A DNA stretch of 36,991 bases, taken from Proteiniphilum sp. (GTDB lineage: Bacteria; Bacteroidota; Bacteroidia; Bacteroidales; Dysgonomonadaceae). The DNA is taken from assembly GCA_028709605.1 (NCBI GenBank), contig JAQVWR010000007.1:1-36991 (forward strand), written 5' to 3'. The position numbers and the translations under genes were made by a program. The notes below the pieces were generated by a model, which ran no database searches, was not told where the DNA came from, and saw nothing but the letters and a program-made list of their open reading frames with translations. This document shows positions 1 through 9,740 of this stretch, piece by piece. The number at the start of each line of letters is the position of its first letter. Position 1 is the first letter of the stretch.

Positions 1-187
1 GGATCTTCTCTTTCAGCAGATAAAAACAGGAATCATAGTGGTAACTGTCATGATTGCCTTTGGCTCCAACGATCTGTGGCAGATGCTGCATGGCATCACC
101 GGCAAAGAGCAGAGAAACGCGTTTTTCCTGTGATCTGACGGGAAGAATCAGGAGGAGGAATAGCGTGATCCAGATGATTGTCCGCAT
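1..187 (-). CDS. CapA-like metallophosphatase, N-terminal fragment
   Basis: The gene runs off the left edge and only its first 62 codons are visible. The ATG at 187 opens a signal peptide (MRTIIWITLFLLLILPVRSQ), followed directly by LLFAGDAMQH and a later GNHD-like stretch. This resembles the start of CapA/PgsA-type calcineurin-fold metallophosphatases of Bacteroidetes, in which the GD and HD residues bind metal. The protein is probably exported. It starts 27 bp after the stop of the S41 peptidase gene on the same strand, so the two are probably co-transcribed. The family call rests on a short N-terminus, so another secreted metallophosphoesterase is possible. Confidence 0.6.
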   Translation of the reverse strand, partial: MRTIIWITLFLLLILPVRSQEKRVSLLFAGDAMQHLPQIVGAKGNHDSYHYDSCFYLLKEKI

Positions 188-214
188 ATTTGTTTGATTT
201 GCATAATGGCACTT

Positions 215-1903
215 TTATGCGGAAGGAAGATTCACCGGTTGCGCGGGTTGCAGGATGGAGCGGTACTGATCCGGATGGGACAACAGTTCCACCGCCTTGT
301 GAAAAACCTTGTCGTCGGAAAGCTGGTGTCGGAGCACCCCTTTCTTGTAATAGTAGCGTTGAACGATCTCCGATTCGATCAGGCTCCTGATATCTTCCTC
401 AAAGAGCTGCAGGTCACGGTCGGGGTTGGGCTGGAGCTTTGCCTCCAGTGCCTTGTATTCTTCGGAAGCCACATCCATATACCCTTCAAATTCCATCATG
501 CTCTTTAATTGTTGCAGTGAACGTGCACTGAGTTGGTCATACGTGAAGTCTTTGGCTTTCACAAAGCGGATAAATGACTCATAATCCTCATCGGATAAAT
601 GGAACAGATGGGGTGGGGCAATCTTGCCGTGTTCCTGTACCCATTCGGTTACAAAATCAAAGATCAGGTTACCGGTCATCAGATAATAGGCGATGGTGCC
701 ACTGCTCTTCTGTGGAAGGGTAACATCGGGTGTGATCCCCCCGCCATCGCGTACCTCCCGACCGTTGCGGGTGTGGAACAGATTGGTCAACGAGTCGGGT
801 ACGCGTGCCACGCTGCCGTCGGGGTTGCGGTGGGAGTAGTCGAGCGCCTGGATGCAACGGCCGCTGGGAATGTAATACTTTGAGGTGGTGATCTTGATGT
901 TGCCGCCATAGGGGAGGTCGCGCGGTGTTTGCACCAGTCCCTTGCCGAAGGAGCGGTTGCCCACGATCACGGCGCGGTCCAGGTCCTGCAGGGCACCTGC
1001 TACGATCTCCGATGCCGATGCGGAACCGGTGTCGATCAGCACCACGATAGGAATGATCTCGTCCAGCGGCTGGTTCTGCGTGTGATAGGAGCGATCCCAT
1101 TGTTTCACCTTCCCTTTTGTGGAGACGATCTCTTCTCCTTTGGGTACAAAGAGGCTGACCACCTCGACCGCTTCATCGAGGATGCCACCTCCATTGCCGC
1201 GCAGGTCCATGATCAGTGACGATGCCCCCTTTTCCCGGAGGTTGATGACGGTCTCCCTCACCCGGTCGGCACTGTGGGTGGTGAAGCTGCCGAAATGGAA
1301 GTAGCCGATCCCTGCATCGTTCACCTCAGCATAGGTGATGGGGTCCATCTCTATCTTCTCCCGCTCAATGGCCAGGCTGCGCACTTTCTTTTCCCCCGGA
1401 CGCTGTATCTTCAGCTTGAGGAGGGTCCCGGGAATCCCTTTCAGCTTGTCGCTCACCTGTTTGACGGTGGCTTGGCGCATATCTTCCCCGTCGATCTCCA
1501 GGATGGCATCGCCGGCTTTTAATCCCGCCTTGTCGGCCGGGAGCCTCTCATAGGGCTCATTGATGACCACCTGCCCGTTGTTGTAGGAGATGATGGCGCC
1601 GATGCCGGCATATTCACCCGTGGTCAGGAACTGCAGGTCCCCCATATTCTCCTCCGTATAATATTCGGTATAGGGATCCAGCCGGGTGAGCATGTTGTGG
1701 ATGGTGCTCTGTACCAGATGATCGACCTCAATGCTGTCTACGTAGAACAGATCCAGTTCCCGCAACACCGAATTAAAGATGTCAATATTTTTGTTGATGT
1801 CGTAATAGCGCCTGTCCTGATGGTCATCCGGAGCCTGCGCCAAGGAGTGCAGCGCTGTGACAGTTGCCAGCAGCAGAAAAAAGTACTTCCTCATATGTAG
1901 CAT
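215..1903 (-). CDS. S41 family C-terminal processing peptidase (CtpA/Tsp type)
   Basis: This is an exported serine protease of the carboxy-terminal processing family. It has an N-terminal signal peptide (MRKYFFLLLATVTALHSLAQ). The start may be the ATG at 1903 or, more naturally, the ATG three codons later at 1894. A PDZ domain lies at about residues 95-165, containing AGLKAGDAILEIDGE. The S41 core follows, with DLRGNGGG at 233-240, the nucleophile S296 in GSASASEI and the general base K321 in RSFGKG. The spacing of 25 residues matches S430/K455 of E. coli Tsp. An additional helical C-terminal region of about 150 residues is present. All key residues are intact. The family trims or degrades periplasmic proteins; the substrate here is unknown. 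Confidence 0.93.
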   Translation of the reverse strand: MLHMRKYFFLLLATVTALHSLAQAPDDHQDRRYYDINKNIDIFNSVLRELDLFYVDSIEVDHLVQSTIHNMLTRLDPYTEYYTEENMGDLQFLTTGEYAGIGAIISYNNGQVVINEPYERLPADKAGLKAGDAILEIDGEDMRQATVKQVSDKLKGIPGTLLKLKIQRPGEKKVRSLAIEREKIEMDPITYAEVNDAGIGYFHFGSFTTHSADRVRETVINLREKGASSLIMDLRGNGGGILDEAVEVVSLFVPKGEEIVSTKGKVKQWDRSYHTQNQPLDEIIPIVVLIDTGSASASEIVAGALQDLDRAVIVGNRSFGKGLVQTPRDLPYGGNIKITTSKYYIPSGRCIQALDYSHRNPDGSVARVPDSLTNLFHTRNGREVRDGGGITPDVTLPQKSSGTIAYYLMTGNLIFDFVTEWVQEHGKIAPPHLFHLSDEDYESFIRFVKAKDFTYDQLSARSLQQLKSMMEFEGYMDVASEEYKALEAKLQPNPDRDLQLFEEDIRSLIESEIVQRYYYKKGVLRHQLSDDKVFHKAVELLSHPDQYRSILQPAQPVNLPSA

Positions 1904-2040
1904 ATCACTTATTGGTCTTTCGTAAACAGCTCACCATGTTTATCTCGTATTTACGGGCAAAGAAACGAATTTTTTATGAAAATGTCCCTTACTTTTGGTT
2001 ATATGTTTATAATAAAGCCCTACAAAGCAGAATATATTTT

Positions 2041-2048
2041 TACCTTTG
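2041..2048 (+). promoter_or_regulatory. Bacteroidetes -7 promoter element for the VanZ-like gene
   Basis: TACCTTTG matches the TAnnTTTG -7 consensus of Bacteroidetes sigma-ABfr promoters and lies 30 bp before the ATG at 2079. No good -33 TTTG is seen 19-21 bp upstream. The 175 bp gap (1904-2078) separates divergent genes and is AT-rich. Confidence 0.5.
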
Positions 2049-2078
2049 CGATCATTTTCTGATTAAGAAGATAAGTTG

Positions 2079-2486
2079 ATGCGTATTCTTTTTCGCTATA
2101 TGTGCCTGCCGCTGCTGGTCGGTTTTCTCATTTTTGCGGGAACCTGTCTGATAGGTCCCGACAATGTGCCTGACATGCCCGAGGGCATCTCATGGGATAA
2201 ATTGGTTCATTTTGGGATGTTTTTCCTGCTTACCACAGTCTCCCTGTTCGATTATTACCGACTGCATAAAGGCGCTCCACCGCGTGGCAGATGGATCCTT
2301 TGGGGGGTCATCCTGCCTGTACTGTATGGCGGGATCATTGAACTATTGCAGCTCTACCTGTTTACATCGCGCAGCGCAGAGTGGGGCGACTGGTTTGCCG
2401 ATGCGGCAGGTTCGCTGGCGGCACTTCTCCTTGCAAGATTTTATCTGAGAAAAAGGGGAAAAACAAAAAAAAAATTATCTTTGTAG
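2079..2486 (+). CDS. VanZ-like family membrane protein
   Basis: A 135-residue integral membrane protein with about four hydrophobic segments. It carries VanZ-like motifs: a DKLVHF motif at about 35-40 before the second membrane segment, ELLQ around residue 90, and an acidic RSAEWGDWFAD stretch before the last helix. The start is the ATG at 2079; an in-frame TTG immediately precedes it but is less likely. VanZ gives low-level teicoplanin resistance in enterococci, but most homologs, including those of Bacteroidales, have no established role. It sits upstream of the DUF4870/ftsE pair in the same orientation. Confidence 0.82.
   Translation: MRILFRYMCLPLLVGFLIFAGTCLIGPDNVPDMPEGISWDKLVHFGMFFLLTTVSLFDYYRLHKGAPPRGRWILWGVILPVLYGGIIELLQLYLFTSRSAEWGDWFADAAGSLAALLLARFYLRKRGKTKKKLSL
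2476..2483 (+). promoter_or_regulatory. Possible -7 promoter element inside the end of the VanZ gene
   Basis: TATCTTTG fits TAnnTTTG and overlaps the last codons of the VanZ-like gene (stop at 2484-2486). It would give a leader of roughly 105 nt for the DUF4870 gene at 2598. No TTTG is seen at the -33 position, where the sequence is A-rich. Confidence 0.4.
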
Positions 2487-2597
2487 AAAAAAGGGCCTGA
2501 CCGGGTTACTTGCGCGAATGTGTAAAGAGAATGAGTTCAGCCCCTTGCCGGGAGTCATGGTTACATTGTGAGTGGTTTGATTAAAATTTGACGCCTT

Positions 2598-3062
2598 ATG
2601 AAATACGAAGATTTAAAAATTCTCGATGAATTGAAAGAAAAGGGAAGTATTACCGAAGAGGAATACCAGCGCGAAAAAGCGAAGATTCTGAATGAAGGGC
2701 GTGCATCTGCGCACGGAGACAGACGACCGCTGTTCGGGTTGACGGAGAACACTTATCTGATGTTGATGCATCTCTCGCAGTTTGCCGGCTTCCTGCTTCC
2801 AGTGGCCGGTTTTGTGGTGCCGATTCTCCTGTGGACGATGAACAGGGGACAGAGTACCATGGTGGATATGCACGGCAAGAATATTGTCAATTTTATGATC
2901 AGCTACCTGATCTATGTCTCGCTGCTCTGTATCATTCTGATTGGGATTCCTTTGGCCATCGTCCTCGGTCTGCTCTATACTTTGCTTGTGATCCTGGCGT
3001 CGGTAAAAGCCAGCAATGGCGAATACTGGAAATATCCGTTTACGATACAATTTATTAAATAA
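2598..3062 (+). CDS. SHOCT-like and DUF4870 domain membrane protein
   Basis: A 154-residue protein with two parts. Residues 3-33 form a short charged helical hairpin (ILDELKEKGSITEEEYQREK) typical of the SHOCT/oligomerisation motif. Residues 48-154 are a Tic20-like DUF4870 domain with three hydrophobic segments and the characteristic HGKNIVNFMISY stretch. DUF4870 proteins are widespread small membrane proteins of unknown function. The stop codon overlaps the next start as TAATG, so it is translationally coupled to ftsE, which hints at a shared envelope role (inference). Confidence 0.82.
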   Translation: MKYEDLKILDELKEKGSITEEEYQREKAKILNEGRASAHGDRRPLFGLTENTYLMLMHLSQFAGFLLPVAGFVVPILLWTMNRGQSTMVDMHGKNIVNFMISYLIYVSLLCIILIGIPLAIVLGLLYTLLVILASVKASNGEYWKYPFTIQFIK

Positions 3063-3742
3063 TGATCCAGGAACAGTTGGTAAACTATTCGAATGTGCAA
3101 CTTAATCGCGATGAGAACATCATCTTGCGAAATGTAAACCTGACGGTGAACCGTGGAGACTTCCTCTATATCATCGGAAAGGTGGGATCGGGAAAAAGCA
3201 CGCTGATGAAGAGCATGTATGCGGAACTGCCCGTTGAGTCGGGTAGTGCGCGCGTGTTCGATTATGAGCTGGCTTCGATTAAACCTAAGCTGGTGCCTTT
3301 TCTGCGCAGGAAGATCGGCATCGTCTTCCAGGATTTCCAGTTGCTGATCGACCGTACGGTGGAGAAGAACCTGGAGTTTGTGCTCAGGGCTACCGGCTGG
3401 AAAAACAAACAGGAGATCAGTGACCGCATCCATGAGGTGCTGGTGCAGGTGGGGATGCAGAACAAAACCTACAAGATGCCGCACGAACTCTCCGGGGGTG
3501 AGCAGCAACGTGTGGTGATCGCCCGTGCGCTGCTTAATTCCCCTGCGCTGATCCTTGCCGACGAACCTACCGGCAACCTTGACCCCGAAACGGGGAGTCT
3601 GATCGTCTCGCTGTTGCAGGAGATCGCCGAGAGCGGTACGGCAGTCATCATGTCTACGCACAACTACTCTATCGTGCAAGCCTTTCCGGGCAAGATCATG
3701 CGCTGCCAGCACATGGAATTGGAGGAAATGATTACTGAGTAG
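3062..3742 (+). CDS. ftsE: Cell division ABC transporter ATP-binding protein FtsE
   Basis: A 226-residue ABC ATPase. Walker A is GKVGSGKST at 39-47, the Q-loop VFQDFQ lies near 88-93, the signature LSGGEQQ is at 143-149, Walker B LILADE is at 163-168 with DEPTGNLD following, and the H-loop His is H200. The length and sequence fit FtsE, which with FtsX controls peptidoglycan hydrolases at the division septum. Its membrane partner ftsX is not adjacent; its upstream neighbour is the overlapping DUF4870 gene. A LolD/MacB-type ATPase is the main alternative, but the lack of an adjacent permease and the overall sequence favour FtsE. Confidence 0.8.
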   Translation: MIQEQLVNYSNVQLNRDENIILRNVNLTVNRGDFLYIIGKVGSGKSTLMKSMYAELPVESGSARVFDYELASIKPKLVPFLRRKIGIVFQDFQLLIDRTVEKNLEFVLRATGWKNKQEISDRIHEVLVQVGMQNKTYKMPHELSGGEQQRVVIARALLNSPALILADEPTGNLDPETGSLIVSLLQEIAESGTAVIMSTHNYSIVQAFPGKIMRCQHMELEEMITE

Positions 3743-3813
3743 CTTTCTTCCGGCTCTCCGGATGTTGACTCCTATTTTTTTACTGCATCTGCCACATCTC
3801 ACTCTTTTTTTTG

Positions 3814-3821
3814 TACCTTTG
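3814..3821 (+). promoter_or_regulatory. Bacteroidetes -7 promoter element for pyrG
   Basis: TACCTTTG (TAnnTTTG) lies 38 bp before the GTG start of pyrG. It sits in the 117 bp gap after ftsE within a T-rich run. The -33 element is not evident. Confidence 0.5.
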
Positions 3822-3838
3822 CACCTTTGCAAAACTGA

Positions 3839-5485
<1,647 letters not shown>

Positions 5486-5526
5486 AAGAGTTATTTTCCG
5501 ACAGCCTCGGCTGCAGACGATTGAAT

Positions 5527-7509
5527 ATGGATAAAAATACAATCATAGGATTGCTGCTGATTACAGCTATCATCATCGGCTTTTCTATTTACAACAGACC
5601 GACCAAAGAACAGCTGGCAGTGCAGCAGCGGATGCGTGATTCCCTTCAGCTCGTAGAGAAACAGCGCACTGAAACGGATCGGCCGCGTAACGCCGCGGAG
5701 AGCGGCGTCGCCGACTCCATGCAGGGAAACAGCGCAGCCGATTTTTTCGGTACGGCTGAGGAACTGCCTGTCCCTGCAAATGAGCCCGCCACTTCAGCTG
5801 CCGTCACTCACTCCGACTCGCTTTCGCTGATTCCTCCGTCAAAAGTGAGTGCCGAACCGGTGGTGTTGGAAAATGAAAGGGTCCGTATCGTGCTGAATAC
5901 GCTGGGCGGAAGCATCCAATCGGTGCAGCTGAAAGAGTATCTTCAACATACAGGTGACAGCCTCTATCTCTTTGACGGTGACGAAGCGCGTTTCAATCTG
6001 GACCTCTTTAACCGGAACAGCGTGCGCCTGTCGACCGCGACAGCCTGTTTTACGCCCATCCGCAGTGCGGAAAACAACCGTGTGACGATGCGTCTGCAAA
6101 CGAACCCGAAACAGTATATCGATTTCGTATACACCCTGCCGGCCGATGAGTACATGATGGACTTTGAGGTGCGGGTGGGAGGCATGCGCAATGCCCTTCA
6201 TCCGGAGAGTCTGACAAACTTCAGGATGTACTGGGAGCAGAAGGTGCGCCAGCAGGAGAAAGGGAGAGCGTTTGAGAACCGTTTTACGCGGATTCATTAC
6301 AAATACGACCGGCAGGATGTGCAGAAGATGAGCGAATCGAAGAACGACCGGAGGGAGCTCTCCGATCCGTTAAAGTGGTTTGCCTTTAAGGATCAGTACT
6401 TCTCTGCCATTGTGATCGGCAAGAAACCGTTCAGTAACACCATCCTTACCTCGGAGGTGCTGCATGAAGCGGATCATATCAAAGCGTATGCTGCGGAGGT
6501 ATGGGTGCCGGGAGAGATGAGTGCCGACAGTGATCTGATCACTGCGGGTTTCAACTACTATTTCGGGCCGGTGCATTACAAAACCCTGAAAGCCTACGAC
6601 AAGGGTGTGAGCGACAGCACACAGAAGCTGCAGCTGCAGGAGGTCGTCTACCTGGGTTACAAATGGCTGAGTTGGGTGAACAAATGGTTTGTCATCCCCG
6701 TTTTTAATTTTTTCCTCTCCCTCGAATGGGGCATGGGTCTGATCATCCTGATCCTGACACTGATGGTGAAGATCGTGATCTCACCGCTCACCTACAAATC
6801 CTATATATCCTCTGCCAAGATGCGGGTGCTGCGTCCTCAGATCCAGGAGCTGGAGAAAAAGTTTCCCGGCAAGGAGCAGGATATGATGATGAAACGACAG
6901 CAGGCCACCATGGAGCTCTATAACAAGGTGGGGGTAAGCCCGATGAGCGGCTGCCTGCCCATGCTGATCCAGATGCCCGTTTTGCTGGCGCTCTTCTTTT
7001 TCTTCCCTTCGGCAATCGAATTGCGGCAGCATGGTTTCCTGTGGGCTGATGACCTCTCTACCTACGATTCACTGATCTCCTGGAGCGGTAACATTCCTTT
7101 TGTGACCAGGTTTCTGGGAAACCATATCAGCATCTTCTGTCTGCTGATGACCGTGGTGAACGTTGTCTACACAAAATACAACATGAGCATGACCGATACC
7201 GGCCAACAGACCTTGTCGGGCATGAAGTATATGCCCCTCTTCATGTCGGTCTTCATGTTCTTCTTCCTTAACTCATACCCCGCAGGACTGAACTACTACT
7301 ATTTTCTCTCTACATTGTATACCATTCTGATCACCCTGATCATGAAGCAGACGATCAATGAGGATAAGATCCTGGCAGAGTTGGAAGCCAACAAGAAGAA
7401 ACCGAAAAAGAAATCGGGTTTTATGGCCCGGCTGGAGGAAGCACAGAAGCTGCAGGAAAAACAGGCCCGCGAGCGGGCGAAAGAAAACGCCAAACGCAAT
7501 TACCGTTGA
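5527..7509 (+). CDS. yidC: Membrane protein insertase YidC
   Basis: A 660-residue inner-membrane insertase that places Sec-dependent and Sec-independent proteins, including ATP synthase subunits, into the membrane. It has an N-terminal transmembrane anchor (TIIGLLLITAIIIGF), a low-complexity linker to about residue 90, a periplasmic beta-sandwich domain (about 95-370), and the conserved five-helix insertase core. The core starts near LEWGMGLIILIL and continues through SPLTYKSYISSAKMR, and a basic tail rich in Lys/Arg likely contacts the ribosome. The ATG at 5527 is preferred over an in-frame TTG two codons upstream. A strong terminator follows at 7534-7560. Confidence 0.97.
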   Translation: MDKNTIIGLLLITAIIIGFSIYNRPTKEQLAVQQRMRDSLQLVEKQRTETDRPRNAAESGVADSMQGNSAADFFGTAEELPVPANEPATSAAVTHSDSLSLIPPSKVSAEPVVLENERVRIVLNTLGGSIQSVQLKEYLQHTGDSLYLFDGDEARFNLDLFNRNSVRLSTATACFTPIRSAENNRVTMRLQTNPKQYIDFVYTLPADEYMMDFEVRVGGMRNALHPESLTNFRMYWEQKVRQQEKGRAFENRFTRIHYKYDRQDVQKMSESKNDRRELSDPLKWFAFKDQYFSAIVIGKKPFSNTILTSEVLHEADHIKAYAAEVWVPGEMSADSDLITAGFNYYFGPVHYKTLKAYDKGVSDSTQKLQLQEVVYLGYKWLSWVNKWFVIPVFNFFLSLEWGMGLIILILTLMVKIVISPLTYKSYISSAKMRVLRPQIQELEKKFPGKEQDMMMKRQQATMELYNKVGVSPMSGCLPMLIQMPVLLALFFFFPSAIELRQHGFLWADDLSTYDSLISWSGNIPFVTRFLGNHISIFCLLMTVVNVVYTKYNMSMTDTGQQTLSGMKYMPLFMSVFMFFFLNSYPAGLNYYYFLSTLYTILITLIMKQTINEDKILAELEANKKKPKKKSGFMARLEEAQKLQEKQARERAKENAKRNYR

Positions 7510-7533
7510 ACCGGAATTGCGTATTGTATAAAA

Positions 7534-7560
7534 GCCGGAGGTTGCATCTTCCGGTTTTTT
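7534..7560 (+). terminator. Rho-independent terminator after yidC
   Basis: A 7-bp stem (CCGGAGG with CTTCCGG, one G-T pair) with a TTGCAT loop, followed by six T residues. It lies 25 bp after the yidC stop. Confidence 0.85.
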
Positions 7561-7620
7561 ATTCGTAAAAGTGCGAGAGGTGAACTAATTTTTCAGATGA
7601 TTGTTTAAAATATGATTTGG

Positions 7621-7660
7621 CCTCTTTATTCGGGTATTCCTCACTAACAGAACAAAGAGG
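7621..7660. repeat. Inverted repeat upstream of the acidic protein gene
   Basis: CCTCTTT (7621-7627) is complementary to AAAGAGG (7654-7660) across a 26-nt loop, followed by TTGTTTTT. It lies about 50 bp before the ATG at 7710. It may be a leader hairpin or a second weak terminator after yidC. Confidence 0.35.
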
Positions 7661-7709
7661 TTGTTTTTCTTAAGACAGTAAACGTTGGTAGCACAAACGA
7701 TTAAATTAT

Positions 7710-8039
7710 ATGGCTATGAGTGAAGAAAAAAAAGTGCTTGAATATGACGAGGATGATTCCTTGAAATTTATCAGGGATTATTTACCCAAAGAGATGAAAA
7801 AAGCGTTCTCTGATGATGAAATCAACTATATTGTAGATCTCATTTATGAGTTCTACGAAGAAAAGGGGTTTCTGGATGAGAATGATGACACCGAGGTTGC
7901 GATCGATGAGGATGAATTGCTGGAGTACGTCTTAACGAATGCCCGCAAGGATGCAATCAGAGACTACTCAGACGAACAGATCGAGGCCATCGTGTCGGGT
8001 GAGCTTGCATATTGTGATACACTGAATCTGTTCGATTGA
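7710..8039 (+). CDS. Small acidic conserved protein of unknown function
   Basis: A 109-residue, strongly acidic, cytoplasmic protein with no signal peptide or membrane segment. It contains predicted helices (SLKFIRDYLPKEMKKAFSDD and INYIVDLIYEFYEEKGF) and runs of Asp/Glu. I recognise it only as a type of hypothetical protein often seen in Bacteroidales; I know of no assigned function. The start is ATG 7710 or ATG 7716 (MSEEKK), which cannot be separated. The 149 bp upstream (7561-7709) hold a long-loop inverted repeat at 7621-7660 and no clean promoter. The OmpA-like lipoprotein gene follows 61 bp later. Confidence 0.7.
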   Translation: MAMSEEKKVLEYDEDDSLKFIRDYLPKEMKKAFSDDEINYIVDLIYEFYEEKGFLDENDDTEVAIDEDELLEYVLTNARKDAIRDYSDEQIEAIVSGELAYCDTLNLFD

Positions 8040-8100
8040 GCAGATCATCTTTAGGACACGTGCTAACATTACATATTTAATAGTAAATACAGAACAGACT

Positions 8101-8781
8101 ATGAAACAATTATCGAAATTATTTGGCATTGCCCTCTTAGGCGGTGCGATGGTATTCTCCGGTTGTGGGTTGAGCAGAACCGTACAGGGAGGTGGTATCG
8201 GTGCCGGCGCAGGGGCTGCCTTGGGTGCAGGAATAGGAGCTATTGCCGGAGGTGGCCGAAGTGCAGCGGTCGGAGCAGGTATCGGAGCGGTGCTGGGAGG
8301 TACTGCCGGAGCCATTATCGGGAATAAGATGGACAAACAGGCTGCTGAGCTGGCACAGATTGAAGGAGCTCAGGTGGAAAAGGTGAACGAAGGAGAAGCG
8401 ATCAAGGTGACTTTCGAGTCGGGGATTTTGTTCTCTACCAATTCCAGTACGCTGAATACCGCATCACGCATCTCTCTCGACAAGTTTGCCACCTCACTGC
8501 TGAATAATCCGGATACCGATGTGAAGATTTATGGCCATACCGATAGTACAGGCAGCGATGCCATCAACAATCCCTTGTCACAACGCCGTGCTGAGTCAGT
8601 ATACGGCTACCTGTTGTCAAAAGGTGTTTCCGGTACACGCATGATCTCCGAAGGGTTTGGTTCTTCACAGCCCGTGGCGGACAACAATACTGTTGCCGGA
8701 AGGGCGGAGAACCGTCGTGTGGAGGTGTTTATCCTGCCCAATGCAAAAATGATCCGGGAGGCAAAAGAACAGGCCCGGTAA
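8101..8781 (+). CDS. OmpA family outer-membrane lipoprotein
   Basis: A 226-residue lipoprotein. The signal peptide ends at a lipobox (VFSGC) with lipidated C22. Residues of about 29-80 form a glycine-zipper segment (repeated GAGIGA-type motifs) that probably packs in or on the membrane. Residues of about 100-220 are an OmpA C-terminal peptidoglycan-binding domain with the GHTDSTGS and NNPLSQRRAESV motifs. The architecture matches the YiaD/Pal-like group, which tethers the outer membrane to the cell wall. It is a single gene with a terminator behind it at 8808-8838. Confidence 0.93.
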   Translation: MKQLSKLFGIALLGGAMVFSGCGLSRTVQGGGIGAGAGAALGAGIGAIAGGGRSAAVGAGIGAVLGGTAGAIIGNKMDKQAAELAQIEGAQVEKVNEGEAIKVTFESGILFSTNSSTLNTASRISLDKFATSLLNNPDTDVKIYGHTDSTGSDAINNPLSQRRAESVYGYLLSKGVSGTRMISEGFGSSQPVADNNTVAGRAENRRVEVFILPNAKMIREAKEQAR

Positions 8782-8807
8782 ACCATTCAACTGAATATTT
8801 ACACAAG

Positions 8808-8838
8808 ATCGCGTTGCCTTCAGGGTGACGCGATTTTT
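8808..8838 (+). terminator. Rho-independent terminator after the OmpA-like gene
   Basis: The perfect 7-bp stem ATCGCGT (8808-8814) and ACGCGAT (8828-8834), with extra inner CC/GG pairing, is followed by T residues. It covers a possible upstream GTG start of the next gene, which supports the ATG at 8858 as the real start. Confidence 0.75.
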
Positions 8839-8857
8839 CACATATCAGCGGATTTGT

Positions 8858-9334
8858 ATGGCAGAAAATGTATCTATACCAGCAGAAGGTTCGGTGAAGG
8901 AGAAGGTTGAGTTGCTGATCCCCCAGTTAAAGGCATTGACGGAAGACGAGCCGGATTTGATTGCGAATATGGGCAATATCGCCTCTGCCCTGAAAGAGGC
9001 TTTCGACTTTTTCTGGGTTGGATTTTACAGGGTTGACGGTGAGCAGTTGGTGCTCGGCCCTTTTCAGGGTCCGGTGGCATGTACCCGCATCTCTTATGGA
9101 AGGGGCGTATGTGGTACGGCATGGAAACAGGGGAAAACCCTGGTCGTCCCCGATGTAGATCAATTTCCGGGACATATTGCCTGTAGCTCCCGGTCACGTT
9201 CCGAGATCGTGATCCCGCTTTTCAGGGAGGGGAAGGTGTGTGCCGTGTTCGACGTGGACAGCGACGAGTTGGATCGTTTTTCGGAAACAGATGCCTTTTA
9301 TCTGGAGAAAGTTGTTTCTTTGTTAAAATTTTAG
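8858..9334 (+). CDS. Free methionine-(R)-sulfoxide reductase (GAF domain)
   Basis: A 158-residue GAF-domain enzyme that reduces free methionine-(R)-sulfoxide with thioredoxin as electron donor, repairing oxidised methionine. The three family cysteines are present: C75 in ACTRI, C85 in GVCGTAW and C109 in HIACSSRSRSEIVIPL. They correspond to C84, C94 and C118 of the E. coli enzyme. Many homologs have Asp after HIAC, while here it is Ser. The start is ATG 8858 (MAENVSIPAEG); an upstream GTG at 8825 lies inside the preceding terminator. Promoter not identified; the gene may depend on its own weak signal or on read-through. Confidence 0.92.
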   Translation: MAENVSIPAEGSVKEKVELLIPQLKALTEDEPDLIANMGNIASALKEAFDFFWVGFYRVDGEQLVLGPFQGPVACTRISYGRGVCGTAWKQGKTLVVPDVDQFPGHIACSSRSRSEIVIPLFREGKVCAVFDVDSDELDRFSETDAFYLEKVVSLLKF

Positions 9335-9343
9335 CCGCATTTT

Positions 9344-9375
9344 TTTGCAATCATCAGACAAAACATTACCTTTGT
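9344..9375 (+). promoter_or_regulatory. Consensus Bacteroidetes promoter of the tRNA-Gly locus
   Basis: TTTG (9344-9347), a 20-bp spacer and TACCTTTG (9368-9375) match the TTTG-N19-21-TAnnTTTG consensus. Transcription is expected to start near 9382, about 207 nt before the mature tRNA-Gly. The transcript would therefore include the partial tRNA copy at 9476-9511. Confidence 0.75.
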
Positions 9376-9467
9376 ACCCGCAAATTCAAGCAAGATGTTG
9401 CCCGGAAAGACGGCAAGAGAGCCGGATTCGGAAAAGAAACCGTTTGCGAAAGTAAGTTTCCCCCGGG

Positions 9468-9511
9468 AACATATTGCGAAAGTAGCTCAGTTGGTAGAGC
9501 ACGACCTTGCC
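9468..9511 (+). repeat. Direct repeat, copy 1: leader and 5' half of tRNA-Gly
   Basis: These 44 bp are identical to 9581-9624. They comprise 8 bp of leader and tRNA nucleotides 1-36, ending exactly after the anticodon GCC. Beyond 9511 the sequence departs from the tRNA. Confidence 0.9.
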
Positions 9512-9573
9512 CCAAAAGGGAAATTGAAAACGACCTTGGCAAGGGAGGTGATATCATCCGTCGAAAGCTCTTA
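9476..9573 (+). pseudogene. Decayed tRNA-Gly copy
   Basis: The first 36 nt equal the intact tRNA-Gly 5' half. The following sequence no longer folds as a tRNA, but it keeps faint matches to a 3' half: GACCTTGGCAAGG resembles the anticodon arm, and CCGTCGAAAGCTC resembles CCGTCTTTCGCTC at the tRNA 3' end. This fits a tandem tRNA-Gly that decayed through insertion or rearrangement. CCTTGCC (9505-9511) can pair with GGCAAGG (9538-9544). A second, shorter echo of the tRNA 5' end (TTGCGAAAGTA) lies at 9444-9454. Whether any RNA from it is functional is unknown. Confidence 0.55.
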
Positions 9574-9580
9574 AATGACA

Positions 9581-9664
<84 letters not shown>

Positions 9665-9708
9665 TTCATCCCGGTTGGGCCGGCATACTGACAGAGGAAC
9701 AAAAACAG

Positions 9709-9740
9709 ACTCCTGAACAAATTGTTCGGGAGTTTTTTTT
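9709..9740 (+). terminator. Rho-independent terminator of the tRNA-Gly locus
   Basis: ACTCCTGAAC and GTTCGGGAGT form a 10-bp stem (one T-G pair) around a 5-nt AAATT loop, followed by eight T residues. The structured segment at 9741-9907 begins right after the T run. Confidence 0.9.
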
